Assembly (NCBI GenBank): GCA_964017065.1
Contig: OZ024783.1
Span: forward strand, 10,119,367-10,183,366
Length of the DNA: 64,000 bases
Source: Haliclona indistincta
Lineage: Eukaryota; Porifera; Demospongiae; Haplosclerida; Chalinidae
Direction of reading: 5' to 3'
Position numbers and translations under genes: made by a program. Of the stretch, positions 31,722 to 44,100 are shown in pieces (position 1 is the first letter of the stretch; each line of letters opens with the position of its first letter). Below the pieces are notes generated by a model. That model worked only from the letters and a program-made list of their open reading frames with translations. It did not search any database and was not told the origin of the DNA.

Positions 31722-34513
31722 ATGCCTCGGTGGGCGGAGCCACGAGGCATACAGTAGTCGTGTTGTGTGTGTGTATGTGTGTGTGTGTGTCATTATGCCT
31801 CGGTGGGCGGAGCCACGAGGCATATGTAATCGCGTTGTCTGTCGTTCTGTCTGTCTGTTACACCATTTTTGCGGCGCACGCTGAACGGTGAGCTCTGAAA
31901 CTTGCAATGCAGGTATAACTCGACATTATCTCGGTTGTGTATTAGCGAAAGTTCGATGCAAAGCTTTGTTCTAGAGTTATGGCGCGGTTTGCTTAGTTTG
32001 TTTACCGTTGCTGGTGATCTGGACTTCTCCAAAGGCAAAGCTGTCCACACTTGACTGCCTAGAAGCTGATAGGTTAGAATTGTACTACAGGATAGCAGCG
32101 CAGGTCCAGAGAAATCGTGTAAGCAAGCTATAGACGCTATATCTCGCTCATGTGCTGTGCTAAACACTGTAGACACGCCCAGTTGAATTGTGGTTAGCAT
32201 TGATTGGCTTCTGTTTGTATTACAAAAGAACTGCATTGCGATTGCTGTACAGAAATCCTGTATACATGCATCTGCAGTTGCTGTGTTTGAGGAATGATGG
32301 ATAGATGGACTAACAGCGCGACAGGCCGTTAGAAAACAGCAGTGACTTTCAGAAATCGCTTCAATCAAGACGAGAGCTGAGGTCTAAACATGCCCATTAA
32401 TATCCGCGTGCCTCCGCCCCCACACTAGTTAATTATTGATTTTGCTAGCACATGGTGTTTCCAGAGATAATCTGGTGTTTCTCTCGATTTCTCTCCAACC
32501 TCCAACCAGTGAAGTTGGGCGATTGAACTTTGGTGGCTGTTTTACCTGAACGTCATAATCAAGATCTTCTATTCGTGTCGACCAAGATGGCTAGTCGTCG
32601 TGTCACGATCAGACCCAGACGTATTCTCGTTCTGGGTGCGCTTTTGTTGTGTTTATTAAGGCTACAGCAATCCTTTGTCGATGATATTGAACTACATGTC
32701 CCTACTACTTCTGTGTCCTGTATGCAGACTGTTCCTTTGTCCTATACTCGATACGCTTTCCTCACTCGTCCTCGTCTGACATATTCTCACACTCGCGTCC
32801 ATCTTCTTCTACTATCTTTTATCTCTTGATCCTTTCTGGAGACAAAGAGTTAAACCCGGGTCCTGGACCCACGGACAACCAGCCAGCTCCAATTACAACT
32901 GCTTCAGCCAGTAGAGCCACAGTTCCAGCCACTGAGAATTCTCAGCCAGTTCCAACTAGTATGTATTACTTGTTCATATTCCATTTTGATTTTATAATTT
33001 TGTTTTATAGGTATGGCACTACGTAAGAGTTGTCCCAAGTGTGAAACTATTAATCATTGCAAGAAATCACGATGTGTCAAGTGCGGCTATGCATTAAGTA
33101 GCAAAGGAAAGTGCAAAAAAGTTAAAATGAGAAAAGGAGAAATAAGGAAACCTTGGAAATGCATGAGTTACGTAAGGCTATATATAGGGATAGAAAGGCA
33201 AGAAAGAGAGCTAGTTCTGTCTGTCGCAACGATTTCTCGTAGCTCGCTGAAAACTAATCGCTGAAACAAGCAACACGGGTAGAAATCGATGCTTGCTCGG
33301 ATTTGAATTTTCAGAAGTTTGATTTTAAAGCTTAGTGCGTAAGTTACCACGTGAATTGCTCACGGCTGGCTTAGTTTTGTAGCGCACGCTGAAAGTTAAG
33401 CTCTGAAACTAGCAATGCAAGTAGTACACGGTATTATCTCGCTCTAGAACATGTGAAAACTTTATACGAAGCTTTGTTCGTGAGCTATGGCGCAATTTAC
33501 TCACCGGCTCGCCATCAAGCTGTTGCTGGCGATCTGGAAAGGCAAAGCTATCCACAGATGACTACCTGGAAGCTTATAGGTTAGAATTTCACCGTCTACA
33601 GGACAACAGCACAGGTCCAGAGAAATTGTGTGAGTAAGCTATGGAAGCTATCTAGTACGCATGGGCTGTACTGAACATTGTAGACACGCCCAGTTGAATT
33701 GTGGTCAGCACTGATTGGCTTCTGATTGCATAACGAAAGCATTGCATTGTGATTGCTGTACAGAAATCCTGTATACACGTGTTTGTGGAATGGTGGATAG
33801 TCTTGTTTGTTCATAATGTGTCATTCCACCGAGGCATCTGCACCTTTGGTGCTATTTTTCTGTCCGTTGCCGGCATAGCGCATCGGACGCTAAAAACTAA
33901 GCGCTGATATCAGCAACACAGGTAGAAATCGCTATTTGCTTGGAACTGTATTGATAAATTGTTGATTCTAAAGCTCCGTTCGTGAGTTATGGAATGAGAT
34001 GCTTACCTCAATGGCTGTTCCGGCTATCTGGACTCCTCTAAAGACAAAACAGTTTACAGCTGACTGCCTTACAGCTAGTGAGTTCGTTTGTACTACAAAA
34101 CAGCTTGGTAGGTCCAGCGAAATTCTCTGGAAGGCCTACAGCTCGAGCTCAGTTGAGCTCGCCGGCTTGAGCTACAGTAGTTGCTGATGATCTAGAGTTC
34201 GCCGTAGACAAAACTATCCACAGTTGACTGCCTAGAAGCTGATAAGTCACAGGATAGCAGCGTATTTCTAAAGAAATTGTGTAAGCAAGCTATATGGACG
34301 CTATCTCGCTCGTGTATGTGCTGTGCCGTGCTCTGTACTCGAATTGAACTTTATAGACACGCCCAGTTGAATTAGTGGTCAGCACTGATTGGCTTCTGAT
34401 TGCATAACTATTATACTGCATTGTGATTGCTGTACAGAAAGGTACAACAGCTGCAGTTTGTTGCTGTGTATGTGACATGGTTATTCCACCGAGGCATCTG
34501 CACCTTTGGTGCT
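31722..34513. mobile_element. TIR transposon(s) of the GCCTCGGTGG family inside the POT gene
   Basis: Begins TATGCCTCGGTGGGCGGAGC CACGAGGCATA (itself a palindrome, repeated at 31797) and ends CCACCGAGGCATCTGCACCT at 33828 and again at 34488. Three related direct blocks (31870-32360, 33375-33800, 34000-34450; shared GACACGCCCAGTTGAATT and GATTGGCTTCTG) show tandem or nested copies. Shorter relatives are at 45429-45985 and 47367-47913. An expressed-looking reading frame lies at 32690-33264. Superfamily not assigned. Confidence 0.65.
32690..33264 (+). CDS. Transposon protein with 2A-like motif and zinc-ribbon segment
   Basis: The frame from about 32690 ends a hydrophobic stretch (STIFYLLIL) with SGDKELNPGP, which fits the 2A ribosome-skipping consensus D-x-E-x-N-P-G-P. 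A Pro/Thr-rich linker (PTDNQPAPITTAS) follows, then a GT-AG intron (about 32961-33010, GTATGT...TTATAG). The second exon (33011-33264) has four Cys pairs of zinc-ribbon type: SCPKCETINHCKKSRCVKCG and GKCKK. Similar 2A motifs head non-LTR retrotransposon and other proteins in sponges and echinoderms. No upstream ATG is clear; an overlapping frame (32530-32827, MASRRVTIRPRR...) may be the true start if a frameshift intervenes. Confidence 0.5.
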
Positions 34514-35795
34514 TCATTGCTGCAGTATTTGTTAAGTTTTTTACTTCGAGAAAGCACTTGTACATACAGAAAGCAGGTCTCAATCCATTCAAGAATGTCT
34601 ACAAAGTTCTCAAGTACTCTTGGAAGCACAAAATTCCTGAGAATCGTAGTGCCTTGACCTACTGGGAGGAGGATATTCCACGCCGTATTGACCTGGGCAA
34701 GAATAAATATGGAGGACCATTCACCAACGAGGAGGTGGAGGACACCAAGACATTCCTACGCATCCTTCCACTCCTCCTGTGTCTGTTTGGATACCATCTA
34801 GCAGGAGATGGCTACTCTGCTCCAGAACAGCTCCAGAGGACTAGCTGTCCTTCACTACCAGTACTGCTACTGATTGTGATTAATCCACTCCACTTGAGCA
34901 CTCTTGTTGCAGTGGTTGGTATACCACTGTATCGACTGGTGATTGTGAAAGTGATTCCAAGACTGAAGAATGTTCGAATGCTGACAAAATGTGGATAGGT
35001 CTGTACTTTTCATTACTGCAAGTCGTGTTGTACATCATAGTGGTTGTTAACCATGACACCACATACTGGCAGCAACATCACACTTACGTTGCTAACCACA
35101 CATTCTCGATGCAGTGCCTTATTATTCGTAAATTTGGTCGTAGTCACAATTTTGTTGAATACAATGATGACCCAGTTGACAACACCTACCTGTGGTTCAT
35201 CATCCCTCAGCTCCTCAATGGTCTCTCTTCTCTGCTTGTGTCTATGACAGTGTTTGAGTTCATCTGTGCCCAGGCTCCTCGCACTACCCAGGGGCTGCTC
35301 ATTGGTCTGTGGTATGCCACCTTCAGCATCAGGTAATTAGCTGTTGGTATTCTAGACAATCTCATCATAGAGAGGAGGTCCTGGCTGATCTATGAAGGAG
35401 TGAAGGGGTTTCTGATCCTGGTGTCTCTGGTGCTGTTCTCATGTGTGTCCAGACGCTACCGCTATCGACAGCGAGATGAGATAGTCAATGCCCAGGGAAT
35501 GATTGAGGACACTCATGAGAGATGGTTAGACCAGGAGGAGGAGTATGAGCAAGAACGTGAAGCATTTCAAAAGGCTTTCAGCTCATATGAATTTCTTGCA
35601 ACGCAGTGATAGTGCATCTTCATGTAGTGTTATCTCTACATTTGAGCTGCTTGTGTGTACTTGTATGTAGATATAACGTTGTGTAAGGTAGTCACAAGCA
35701 TACATATTGCTACATTCCAAAGTAGATTATTTTGCAGTTTTGTTGCTTCTAATGTAGCATGTTCAACAACAAATTTAGTTTAACAAGTATTCAAC

Positions 35796-36026
35796 ATGAA
35801 GCTACATGGTTCTTTATTAGTAATCGTCTGTTGTCTGATGGTGGATATTGGTAGTATCATTCAAAAAGACTGTTTGTTATTTCTACTAGACAGAATAGAA
35901 TTTATGTCCTCTAAGGACTACGATGCCATCTTGTTGCTACAGTGTTGCTATGTGATGTCACTTCCTGGAAAAAAGTTGTATTGCCCATGCATGGTATACG
36001 ATATAACCACTGAGCGGCACCTTTGA
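35796..36026 (+). pseudogene. POT transporter 5' fragment
   Basis: Starts MKLHGSLLVIVCCLMVDIGS, matching the start at 31095, with the same 5' flank (TTCAACAACAAATTTAGTTT). Homology is lost after about 25 codons and the frame ends at 36026. Confidence 0.6.
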
Positions 36027-36102
36027 CCTTACGGTTGCCTAGGCTACAAAAGAGTATAAGTCTGGAATTTTGGTGTTTTGCTGACTATTGTTTACAAGTC
36101 AA

Positions 36103-36200
36103 CATGAAGCTGTGTGGTTCTCTGCTAGTTATTGCCCTCTGTTGTCTGATAGTGAAATTTTGCAACTGTCATGGCAATCCTCAAGCAGTAAGGCTGTAAA
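36103..36200 (+). pseudogene. POT transporter 5' fragment, second
   Basis: MKLCGSLLVIALCCLIVKFC resembles the other starts, then stops after about 32 codons. The POT cluster therefore has at least three 5' ends and two 3' ends, no copy intact. Confidence 0.55.
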
Positions 36201-36209
36201 AAGTCGTGT

Positions 36210-37080
36210 TTTTGATGACACACACCAACCAACTGACAAACCCAACGCTTAACCCTCAGACGCCAATGCGTCCAGGGTAATTATATGTAATGGTATTATA
36301 ACAATGTATGTCATAAACAGGTGACATCACAGAAAAAGAATATGCCAGGAAAGTAGCAAGGCTAGAGAAAGAGTCAGGAGTACAAGTCCAGAGGAGATTA
36401 CTCAAAAACGTTCTGTCGCAAAGAGAAGTACAACTACGCAGCAGACAATAAGAACCCTGTTCAGCAAGCCATCAGAATCTGGTACAAGTAGTTCAAAACA
36501 GGTCAAAGAGGTCAAGACTGACAGGGAAATCCAAGAAAAACAAATCATTGTGTAGTCAACCATTGATGACAAAAATTGCAGCCTAAACTGGTGAAGGCAC
36601 CAATGCCTACTAAGCTGGTAAAAGAAGTTGACAGATGGAGGTAATTTTTCCAGTATTTGTTGTGTAAACTAGGTAATTTTTCCAGAATTTGTTGTGTAAA
36701 CTATCATCATCTTTACAGCATTCTTAAGGGAGGTGTACAATAACACAATGTATCTGCAATACCAGGAGGAATCAATAAGCTATGTTGCCTAGTAGAGATC
36801 AGGATGAAGTTCATCTTGATGATGCATATACTTTTATTTTTGCCTGCTAAGATATCAATTCTTTGATACTTTGTTGTGTACTCATCAACCAAGTGATACA
36901 CTGCTGTCTCGCAGCGCAGTTGCTGAACTTTGGATTGCCTCAAGGAAATTGAAAAATTGGCCATCCCGAGAGAAATCGGTCAGTTCTATCTTGTGCCAGA
37001 AGAGCTCATGACACAATATGACAAGTTTCAAAGTGAAGTATCCAGTGTTGCTCAATCAAACGCATTATTGCTACCAAACA
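36210..37080. other. Intergenic, nothing firm
   Basis: One open stretch near 36322-36450 (EYARKVARLEKESGV) is Lys/Glu-rich, but ends in a stop and has no match I recognise. A small direct duplication (AGGTAATTTTTCCAGxATTT) is at 36640-36690. Confidence 0.35.
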
Positions 37081-37086
37081 AGTTAA

Positions 37087-37676
37087 GGGTGCACACAACC
37101 AGCAACAGTGCTAGTGACTGCTATGAATTATTGTGTGGTTGCTGACATAGCAACTGTTTACACAACAAACCACAGCAGCTAGCATTCCAATGGGGCTGCC
37201 CTAGCCAACACAAATTTTGGCATAAAACTTAGCCAACGCACGCTGTATCTAGACGTCTTTTAGCTTAAAGAATGTGGCCTATACCGTAACAGAACAATTT
37301 TGTAAATAAACGCCACACTGCCGAGAAAAAACGGGACAATCCATGCTACTCGAAGAGCAACAGTGCTTTCTAGGTGCGCTAGCAAAAAAATCGCTCTGTT
37401 ACTACATTGTAGCTTTGTTGAAACTTGCATTTCTAGAATCTTGACCTCATTCAAGTCTTCACTGGTGAGTTTTATGAATAAGCATGTCGATCATGGACAT
37501 CGTCTCTCCGTTTTCTTGCAAGCAAGCTAGCCCGTTAAATTTCATGATACAAGTAGCTATCTGTACGCACTAGCTATACTGCTAATATCGCTCTGTATGC
37601 TGCTTTTGTTTTCCAGAAACACTGACTATAGCAACGTGCAGCACCTTGAATATTAATCAGTTGAGTGCACCCTTAA
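37087..37676. mobile_element. MITE with TTAA target duplication (Kolobok-like)
   Basis: Ends GGGTGCACACAAC and GTTGAGTGCACCC are flanked by TTAA on both sides. TTAA plus a purine start (GGG) suggests the Kolobok superfamily rather than piggyBac. The interior is the inverted counterpart of the dispersed repeat at 27342-28000, 45980-46560 and 47910-48380. Confidence 0.65.
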
Positions 37677-38088
37677 TAACAAAAGAGGATAGAAGAATTC
37701 TGTCATATTCCTTTAAAAATAGTCATCTTTGAAGGAATGCATCTCATGTCATATTGTCATGAACACATCGACAGTTTATGTCTATGGATTCAATCCATAG
37801 CGAGCACAATTGTAGAATTTGACCTTTAGTTTGACCTTGAGTTTGACTTCAATCATTTATATCTCAATCATTCATATTTGTTTCAGCATTTATCTCGATC
37901 ACTGCCAATTAATCACCACAGCCCATTATAACAGTATCGATCATCTTGCCCGATTGTTAAACCACACCTACATAGCTTGAGCTTCGAGCTTCCGGTACTG
38001 GAGGATACCCATTCCGGATTATTGTTACAAACGGCGTTCCATACAAGTACTCTTGGGCACATTCCTTGAATTTAATTCCTAAATCGAT

Positions 38089-38772
38089 TTGACAAGCTCT
38101 CAGTTCCATGATCTTATGCTGAGCTTGCAACGTTATTCCACAGATTTGGTGGATATGTTAGGAACGCCGTCGTCTTTGCAAAGAAGCCATTTGCGATATG
38201 GTACACAGATAGGTGTGCAAGCAACAGCAGCTGGAGGAAGAAGAAAGGGCGCATCAAGGGGGAAAGCCCGATCAACATCAGGTCGTCTGAAAGCCAGCTC
38301 GCTAGCCAATCGCTTATACAGTTGCAAGACAGGCCTATTGACGGACAATAAAATCAACGTAATCTGCTACACCTTTGCATTTAACATAGCCACAGCTACT
38401 GCGTCTTCACTTGGCTTAGTATCATCCATTGCTGTCATCATTTTCACTGTCAACTTTGTCCTCCTAAAATGCTCCCATGGACAAGACTAAACTCCATGTC
38501 AAGCAGTGTGTACAGTAGGGATACAAGCTATCGCATTCCTGATTATACTAGGGAGTACATTTTTTCTGTTTTAATACAGGTCAATATTAACAAAACAAGA
38601 TAAAATCAGTAAAATAATGGAAGTTATGAAGATATTTCCAACAGGCATTATGCTGATGCTTTACATTGCTCAGTTTCCTTGGTGGAAATTTAAGAAGATG
38701 GATGAAGAGGAGCCCCATGACCGGGAGGATGACGATGATGACAGACACCGACTTCTAACACCATATGCTTAG
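38089..38772 (+). pseudogene. Multi-pass membrane family member D (two stops)
   Basis: The family blocks appear in one frame: NVICYTFAFNIATATASSLG, a helix (SIAVIIFTVNFVLLKCSHG), then a TAA near 38488, VGIQAIAFLIILGSTFF, another TAA near 38571, and AQFPWWKFKKMDEEE with acidic tail ending TPYA at 38772. The first 80 codons (SLQRYSTDLVDMLGTPSSL...GGRRKGASRGKARS) are basic and unrelated, so the open start is accidental. Two stops make it a pseudogene. Confidence 0.6.
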
Positions 38773-38848
38773 TCTAGAAACACAGTAATGCTGAATGTGA
38801 ACATTGTGCAAACATGAGTAGATCACTCAAATGATTGTATACTCATAG

Positions 38849-39880
38849 ATTTATTAGACTACGTAATCGAAGTAGACTACGTAATCGGGATTGAAGTCAA
38901 GAAAATAACAACACGGCACTCACCTCGTGGATGAACTATACCCATCTAGGACCTAACAGTGCCCGCGGACCCCAAACCAGCAACCCACCAACGCAATTAA
39001 GGGGGCGGTGCATGATTTTATGGGGGACTTTGATGTGCTGCATCTTGTTTTCTGCTTAGCATATATGCACAAAAATGCTTTTATTGATTAGACCAAGTCT
39101 AACACTACCTGCCGTGCAACTATGGCGAGCTGGTGACGCTCTCGGGTACGCACAAAAGACCTCGCTTCTGCTACATGGTTTGTACACGTTTTCTCGACTT
39201 CTGAGCTAGAGATCGACGCGCTGTAAACGCAGTACTATTCAGTACCATCTTGCGCAGAAACGTATAGAGCGATTTGTCGATATTCGTTCGCGAAGGTAGC
39301 AAAGCAGCGTTCGTGCACTAGAAAAAACTACGCTGTAAAAAAAGTAAGCGCTATTACGAAAATTCGCTCTATACGTTTGTGCGCAAGATGCTACTGAATA
39401 GCACTGCGTTTACAGCGCGTCGATCTCTTGCTCAGAAGTCGAGAAAACGTGTACAAACCATCCGTGTATTATTTCTGCCATACTCTTATGGGAGATCGGT
39501 TTGTTTATAAATAGTTATTCAACCACAACAACATAACCATGTAACTATGAATATTAAGTCCTTGCACCGCCACCTTAAGCAGCCATTGCGAATACCACAC
39601 GTGAACACGCGCTGCTGGTTGCCGACCCAGATGGGGCATTACACACGTGCTGGGAGCAAGGCTTGGTATCCTTGTAACGTAGGGAGGCGAGTAGGGGATA
39701 AGACAAACACGAAACGCCACCAGTAGGCCACTATGTGGTGCGATGACAGGATCACGTGCTTGCCATCAGAGGGTGCCCAACCCACTTCTTATTAACTCAT
39801 TTTAATGCTGTGCATTGAAAATAATATTTTATTAGACTACGTAATCGAAGTAGACTACGTAATTGGGATTGAAAACAGTG
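38849..39880. repeat. One-kb insertion bounded by direct repeats, with inner hairpin
   Basis: ATTAGACTACGTAATCGAAG (continuing TAGACTACGTAAT) occurs at 38850 and again at 39831 in the same orientation. Within it 39174-39461 is a strong hairpin (ATGGTTTGTACACGTTTTCT facing its complement; arms about 110 bases, containing CGCTGTAAACGCAGT). No coding capacity. Confidence 0.6.
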
Positions 39881-40890
39881 CGTGGTGAAGCACTCTGTGT
39901 TGGTATTGCTATGGGAAACGAAACAGCAATGATTCAAGACACACAACTACACAGTAAATTCGTGACAGTTTTGCAGATGTTACTATACTTCGTCGAAGCT
40001 GTAAGTTAGGATTAGTTGCCTGTACAGCTGTGTAGATAGTTGTGTGTGTTTGAGCTAACTTGTGCAGTACTATCACCCTCTAGGACATGAAAATGTCCCT
40101 CCTATGGTAGTAATGTCTCTTTTCAATTATCTTCTAGCCGTATCTTATCTTATAAATTATGGTAACTGTTGTAATAATGGAATGCTAGAGTAGCAAAAAG
40201 AGAACCGTTGCTTGCTATAAAAAGCTTTATAATTTTATTCCAGCTACATGCCTGCTGACAATAGGATAAATCAAGCAAGCGTAGAGAGTTTGGCTAGGTA
40301 GGTGGTAGGTACTAGCCAGGTAATACTGTAATACGGAGCTGCTTCATGAATAGATTTTCTACCGGTAAAAATATTTGGCTAACCAGGCTGCTCTGGCTTT
40401 ATAATTATTTTGTTCTTGTATGCTGAATCCACTCCTGTAGCTGACACATCGCCACAGTATTCACCTAGACATGTTTTATTCAAAATTAATTAAAAACCAC
40501 ACCTATTATTCATGAATATCACTGCTCGCTGCTTGACCAGTAGAACTGGAAAGTTATGGATGTCAATCTTAGTAAGGTCCACCATTTGTAGGCAGACTAG
40601 CCGCTTGTATGATGCTAGATATTATATACATAGCAATGCATTACACATCTTATCGTTACTTCCTGTCCAACATCAAAGGCACCCAGGACTCTAATCTCTA
40701 TTTCAAAAGCGTAATGTGCACTGCCAACACAAGTTACCCGAGCGGTTCACAAGCTTGATGTCGCCCACGAAGCAAATGAAAAAATCATTAAAATGTTGGA
40801 ATCGTGCTTTATGTGGCACTTGGGCCATTAATATTGTGTAAAGTATTCTTAATAACAAGTAATAAATACATTTTAATAAAATGCAAGATA
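39881..40890. other. Intergenic, nothing recognised
   Basis: No open frame with domain character, no clear repeat ends. Confidence 0.4.
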
Positions 40891-40894
40891 TTTA

Positions 40895-41127
40895 GGGTTG
40901 GTACATGTGTCGAAAAAGTATGGAAACAAGATTGTGAAAAGTAAACAAGATTTGAAATATAAAGGATTGTAACAATAGCAATGTAATGCTACCTCCCTAT
41001 TAAATTAACCACAACTATCGAAACAGTTAATTTAGGGAGGTAGCATTAGTTACAAACCTTTTCATTTCAAATTTTTGTATTTTTCACAATCTTGTTTCCA
41101 TACTTTTTCGACACATGTACCAACCCT
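40895..41127. mobile_element. MITE hairpin with ~100-base arms
   Basis: AGGGTTGGTACATGTGTCGA and its exact complement form the ends; pairing continues through AAAAAGTATGGAAACAAGAT and the inner GGGAGGTAGCATTA. The element sits about 50 bases left of the duplicated block start (41178). Confidence 0.8.
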
Positions 41128-41177
41128 AAATCTATTGCATTTGTACAAAAATTTGGATATCTCGCTAAATCAAAGAT

Positions 41178-44100
41178 ATCATAGTTTAAATATTCTTACT
41201 ACTCGTACTGTATATACACTACCACTATTACACATTAGGATCACTTGTGCATTACCAGTAAACAAACTAAACAACGAGACTGAAGCTAATTTAAAGTCAA
41301 ATGGCTAGAAAGATGGTGTCCAGAAAGAGCTACTCATAGCCATGATGTGTGTACACGATAAGAAGCAGCTCAAGCTCAAGTGTCAAACAGTAGTGGTTCT
41401 CTTGCCAACAATACTGGAGAGACTGAATCACGACCATCATGAGATTGAAACTCCAGCACAAACTGATGTTCTCCTCTACTTAAGCCATAAACTATTGATG
41501 GTGGGGATCCTGGAGGAGGTCTGTCCTCTTCATTGTCCACATCTGCTGCTACCTGAGGCACTTCAACATACTCCGGTCTGTCTTTAAATCCAAGCTTACT
41601 CTTGATCTTTTTAGAATCAAGGTTCCACCAGAGATGTATTGCCATAGTGACAAGACAGACAACAAAGGACAGACAAACAGAGACAATGGTTGCTATTTGA
41701 TCATGCTTGAACCTTAGAGAAGCAGCAGCAAGACTAACAGTGCTCAGGAGAAGTATGTTGAGAAGATAAAAGACTTCAAGTGTGCTCAGATAAATCTTCT
41801 TATACACACCTTTCGTGAAAGACCAAAATATAAAAATACCAGCTACAACGATAATGATGATGTAACCATTGATGGCAGCCAATTTTCCTGAAGTAAAGGA
41901 AAATGTCACAGTGAGAGTTAGTCGTACCATTAAAGTCACACCAGTCCAGAATCGAAATTTATCTTTGTAAGGACCTCCATAAGCGTCTAACAGTGGCTTG
42001 AACTTTGCCACGGGATTCCACCTGTGCTGTGGGATACACTTGCCACTGTATCTCTCTAGCAGAGGAGCACACAACACTAAAACAGGATAAGCCAGTCCAA
42101 CGACCAGGACACAACAGGAGATGGCTACCAGAATAAGGTGTTTAAAACTGCCATAATCAATGTCCCCATCTACACTCCACACTATCAGTATACTGTCATT
42201 GCATGGCAACTGAAAAATGGAAAGAGCATTAGTGACTGTGAGTAGGATTTTAGTGTAGGACATGAAAAACAGTGTAGCTAGTGCTGGGACAGCATGAGAG
42301 CCACACAACCTGCAAAGCCACACAGAGTAGCGGCAACCCACAATAATACCACCCATGAGCAGGTACAGGTAAGCAGGAAAGGCAAACTGTAGCCAAGTGT
42401 TCCAGTAGCCATCCAGTCCATCAAACAAGCACACTTCAATACCCAGTTCAAGATTAAGCCATGAGATGAACTGACTCACCACTGGAATACTACCATTAGG
42501 GAAGAAGAAAGCTTCATTGAGCTTCACCATGTTAGCGTAGAACAGGAGTCCATTGATAGTTCCGACAGAGACACTCAAGTTGAGGAACATCAACATAGCC
42601 ACCAACACTATGCCAGCAAGGGCAAATACCGGCAACAAGAAAAGATACCAGTTAGAGCAAGTACCACAGCGATTGGATCCTAGCATGATACTAAGGTGAG
42701 ACTGGCATTGTCCACAGAGTATACCTGTTCTATTGCCTATACATTGACAATCTGGTGCCATGATGTCAAATGAGACATTGGATCGATTGCAGTAGTCAAA
42801 AGGACAATTGGTAGTACCAGTTATACACTGAGTGTTGTTGATGTAGGCGAACCAACTGTTGCCTGATCTAAGAAACTCGACACTTGTGGTAGATAAATTG
42901 CATTCGACATTGCTAGCACTCAAGAACTGCTCGCAGTGACACTGTCCTGAAATCTTAGTAAAGCCAATTGGGCACTCCATGATGTCAACTCCAATAGACA
43001 AACCCCAGCCCGGTAGTCCACGATCCACTCTGATATCAACCAGTGCTGTTGCTGAAGAAGTGTTCTGCAGGAGAATGTGGAGCTGAAAACAGTTTTTATT
43101 GACGCTTTGACCATAGGAACGAACAAGTGTTGCATGTTGAGTACTGACCTGCACAACACCAGGACTAGTACCGCCATAGTATCCTACTGTAGCTATTGAT
43201 GTGTTGATCTCTAGTCCTGGATATGATTGCATGTGATGCTGGGTCCTATCAGAGCAATCTGGTAAGCCACTATTGTTACAGAAGCAGACCATGATGGGGT
43301 CAGAGGTCATGGAGGAGAGTCTGTCAGTGTTAGTGAAATGAAAGTAATTACTGAGAGGAGTGTCAAAGTACCACGAGGTTTCATTGGGTTGTCCCACATG
43401 TGGTACATCACTACAACCCATGAGTACTGCATCATATATGTCACTTCCTCCTTTTCTTGCTCTGTTGCCTGAGAAGTTTATTCTGCCATAAACATCATGG
43501 ATTGAGCATTCCTTTTGATGATCCACTGCATATGTTGAAGACTGTAAAAGAAATGCTCCACCACGTTCATCAGCAGTGTTGTTGTACAGACACAGCTCGC
43601 CCACAACTTCAATGCTGGCTTGCATTGATAGTGTGATACCTGCTCCCTCTGTGTTTCTGTTATTCTGTATCACATTTCGATGATAGAATGTAACCTTACT
43701 TGCAATTAGAGTGATTCCAGTCATATTATTATTTGATATCACAGAGTTTTGAAAAATATTATGACCACTACAAAATAATACAATGACAGAGTTACCTCCT
43801 GTGTTGTTCGAGAATATACAGTTTACGATACGAGTGGGTGTTTCATACACAGACAAAATGACTGACACATTGTGACTGCTCTCAAACTGGCAGTCATACA
43901 TTTCCATTAATTGCAAGCCTAACGACTTTGTCACGTGAAAGCCAGCTAAATGTAAATTTGCAAATTTCATTCTAGTGTCCCTTAATGAAACAGTAGTGTC
44001 CCCAAAACTGCTAATAGACACTCCATAGTCTGAATATGTCATGCCAGTATGCACAATAGTTGACCTCAGCAAGTTAAAAGTAATTTGCGAATCTGAAGAG

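Larger units (their letters stand above)
31095..35609 (+). pseudogene. POT/SLC15-like peptide transporter, interrupted
   Basis: The 5' part (31095-31721) starts MRLHGSLLVIVCCLVVEACN and holds several helices with a family-like YPLVGHLTDVYLTRYR loop and FIHWYYWAQNVGRL. Sequence then runs into a transposon (31722-34513) and resumes with FIAAVFVKFFTSRKHLYIQK, ALTYWEEDIPRRIDLGKNKY, EEVEDTKTFLRILPLLLCLF and later helices (LWFIIPQLLNGLSSLLVSMT), ending DEIVNAQG...FLATQ. The layout fits proton-coupled oligopeptide transporters (MFS fold). Breaks: the transposon, a one-base shift near 34990 (LTK/MWIGLY), and TAA at 35335-35337 before LAVGILDNL. Relatives remain at 30395, 35796 and 36103. Confidence 0.7.

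Noticed and set aside
38849..39880. LTR retrotransposon from the direct repeats
   Set aside because: The repeats are only about 45 bases, lack TG...CA ends and enclose no gag/pol sequence.
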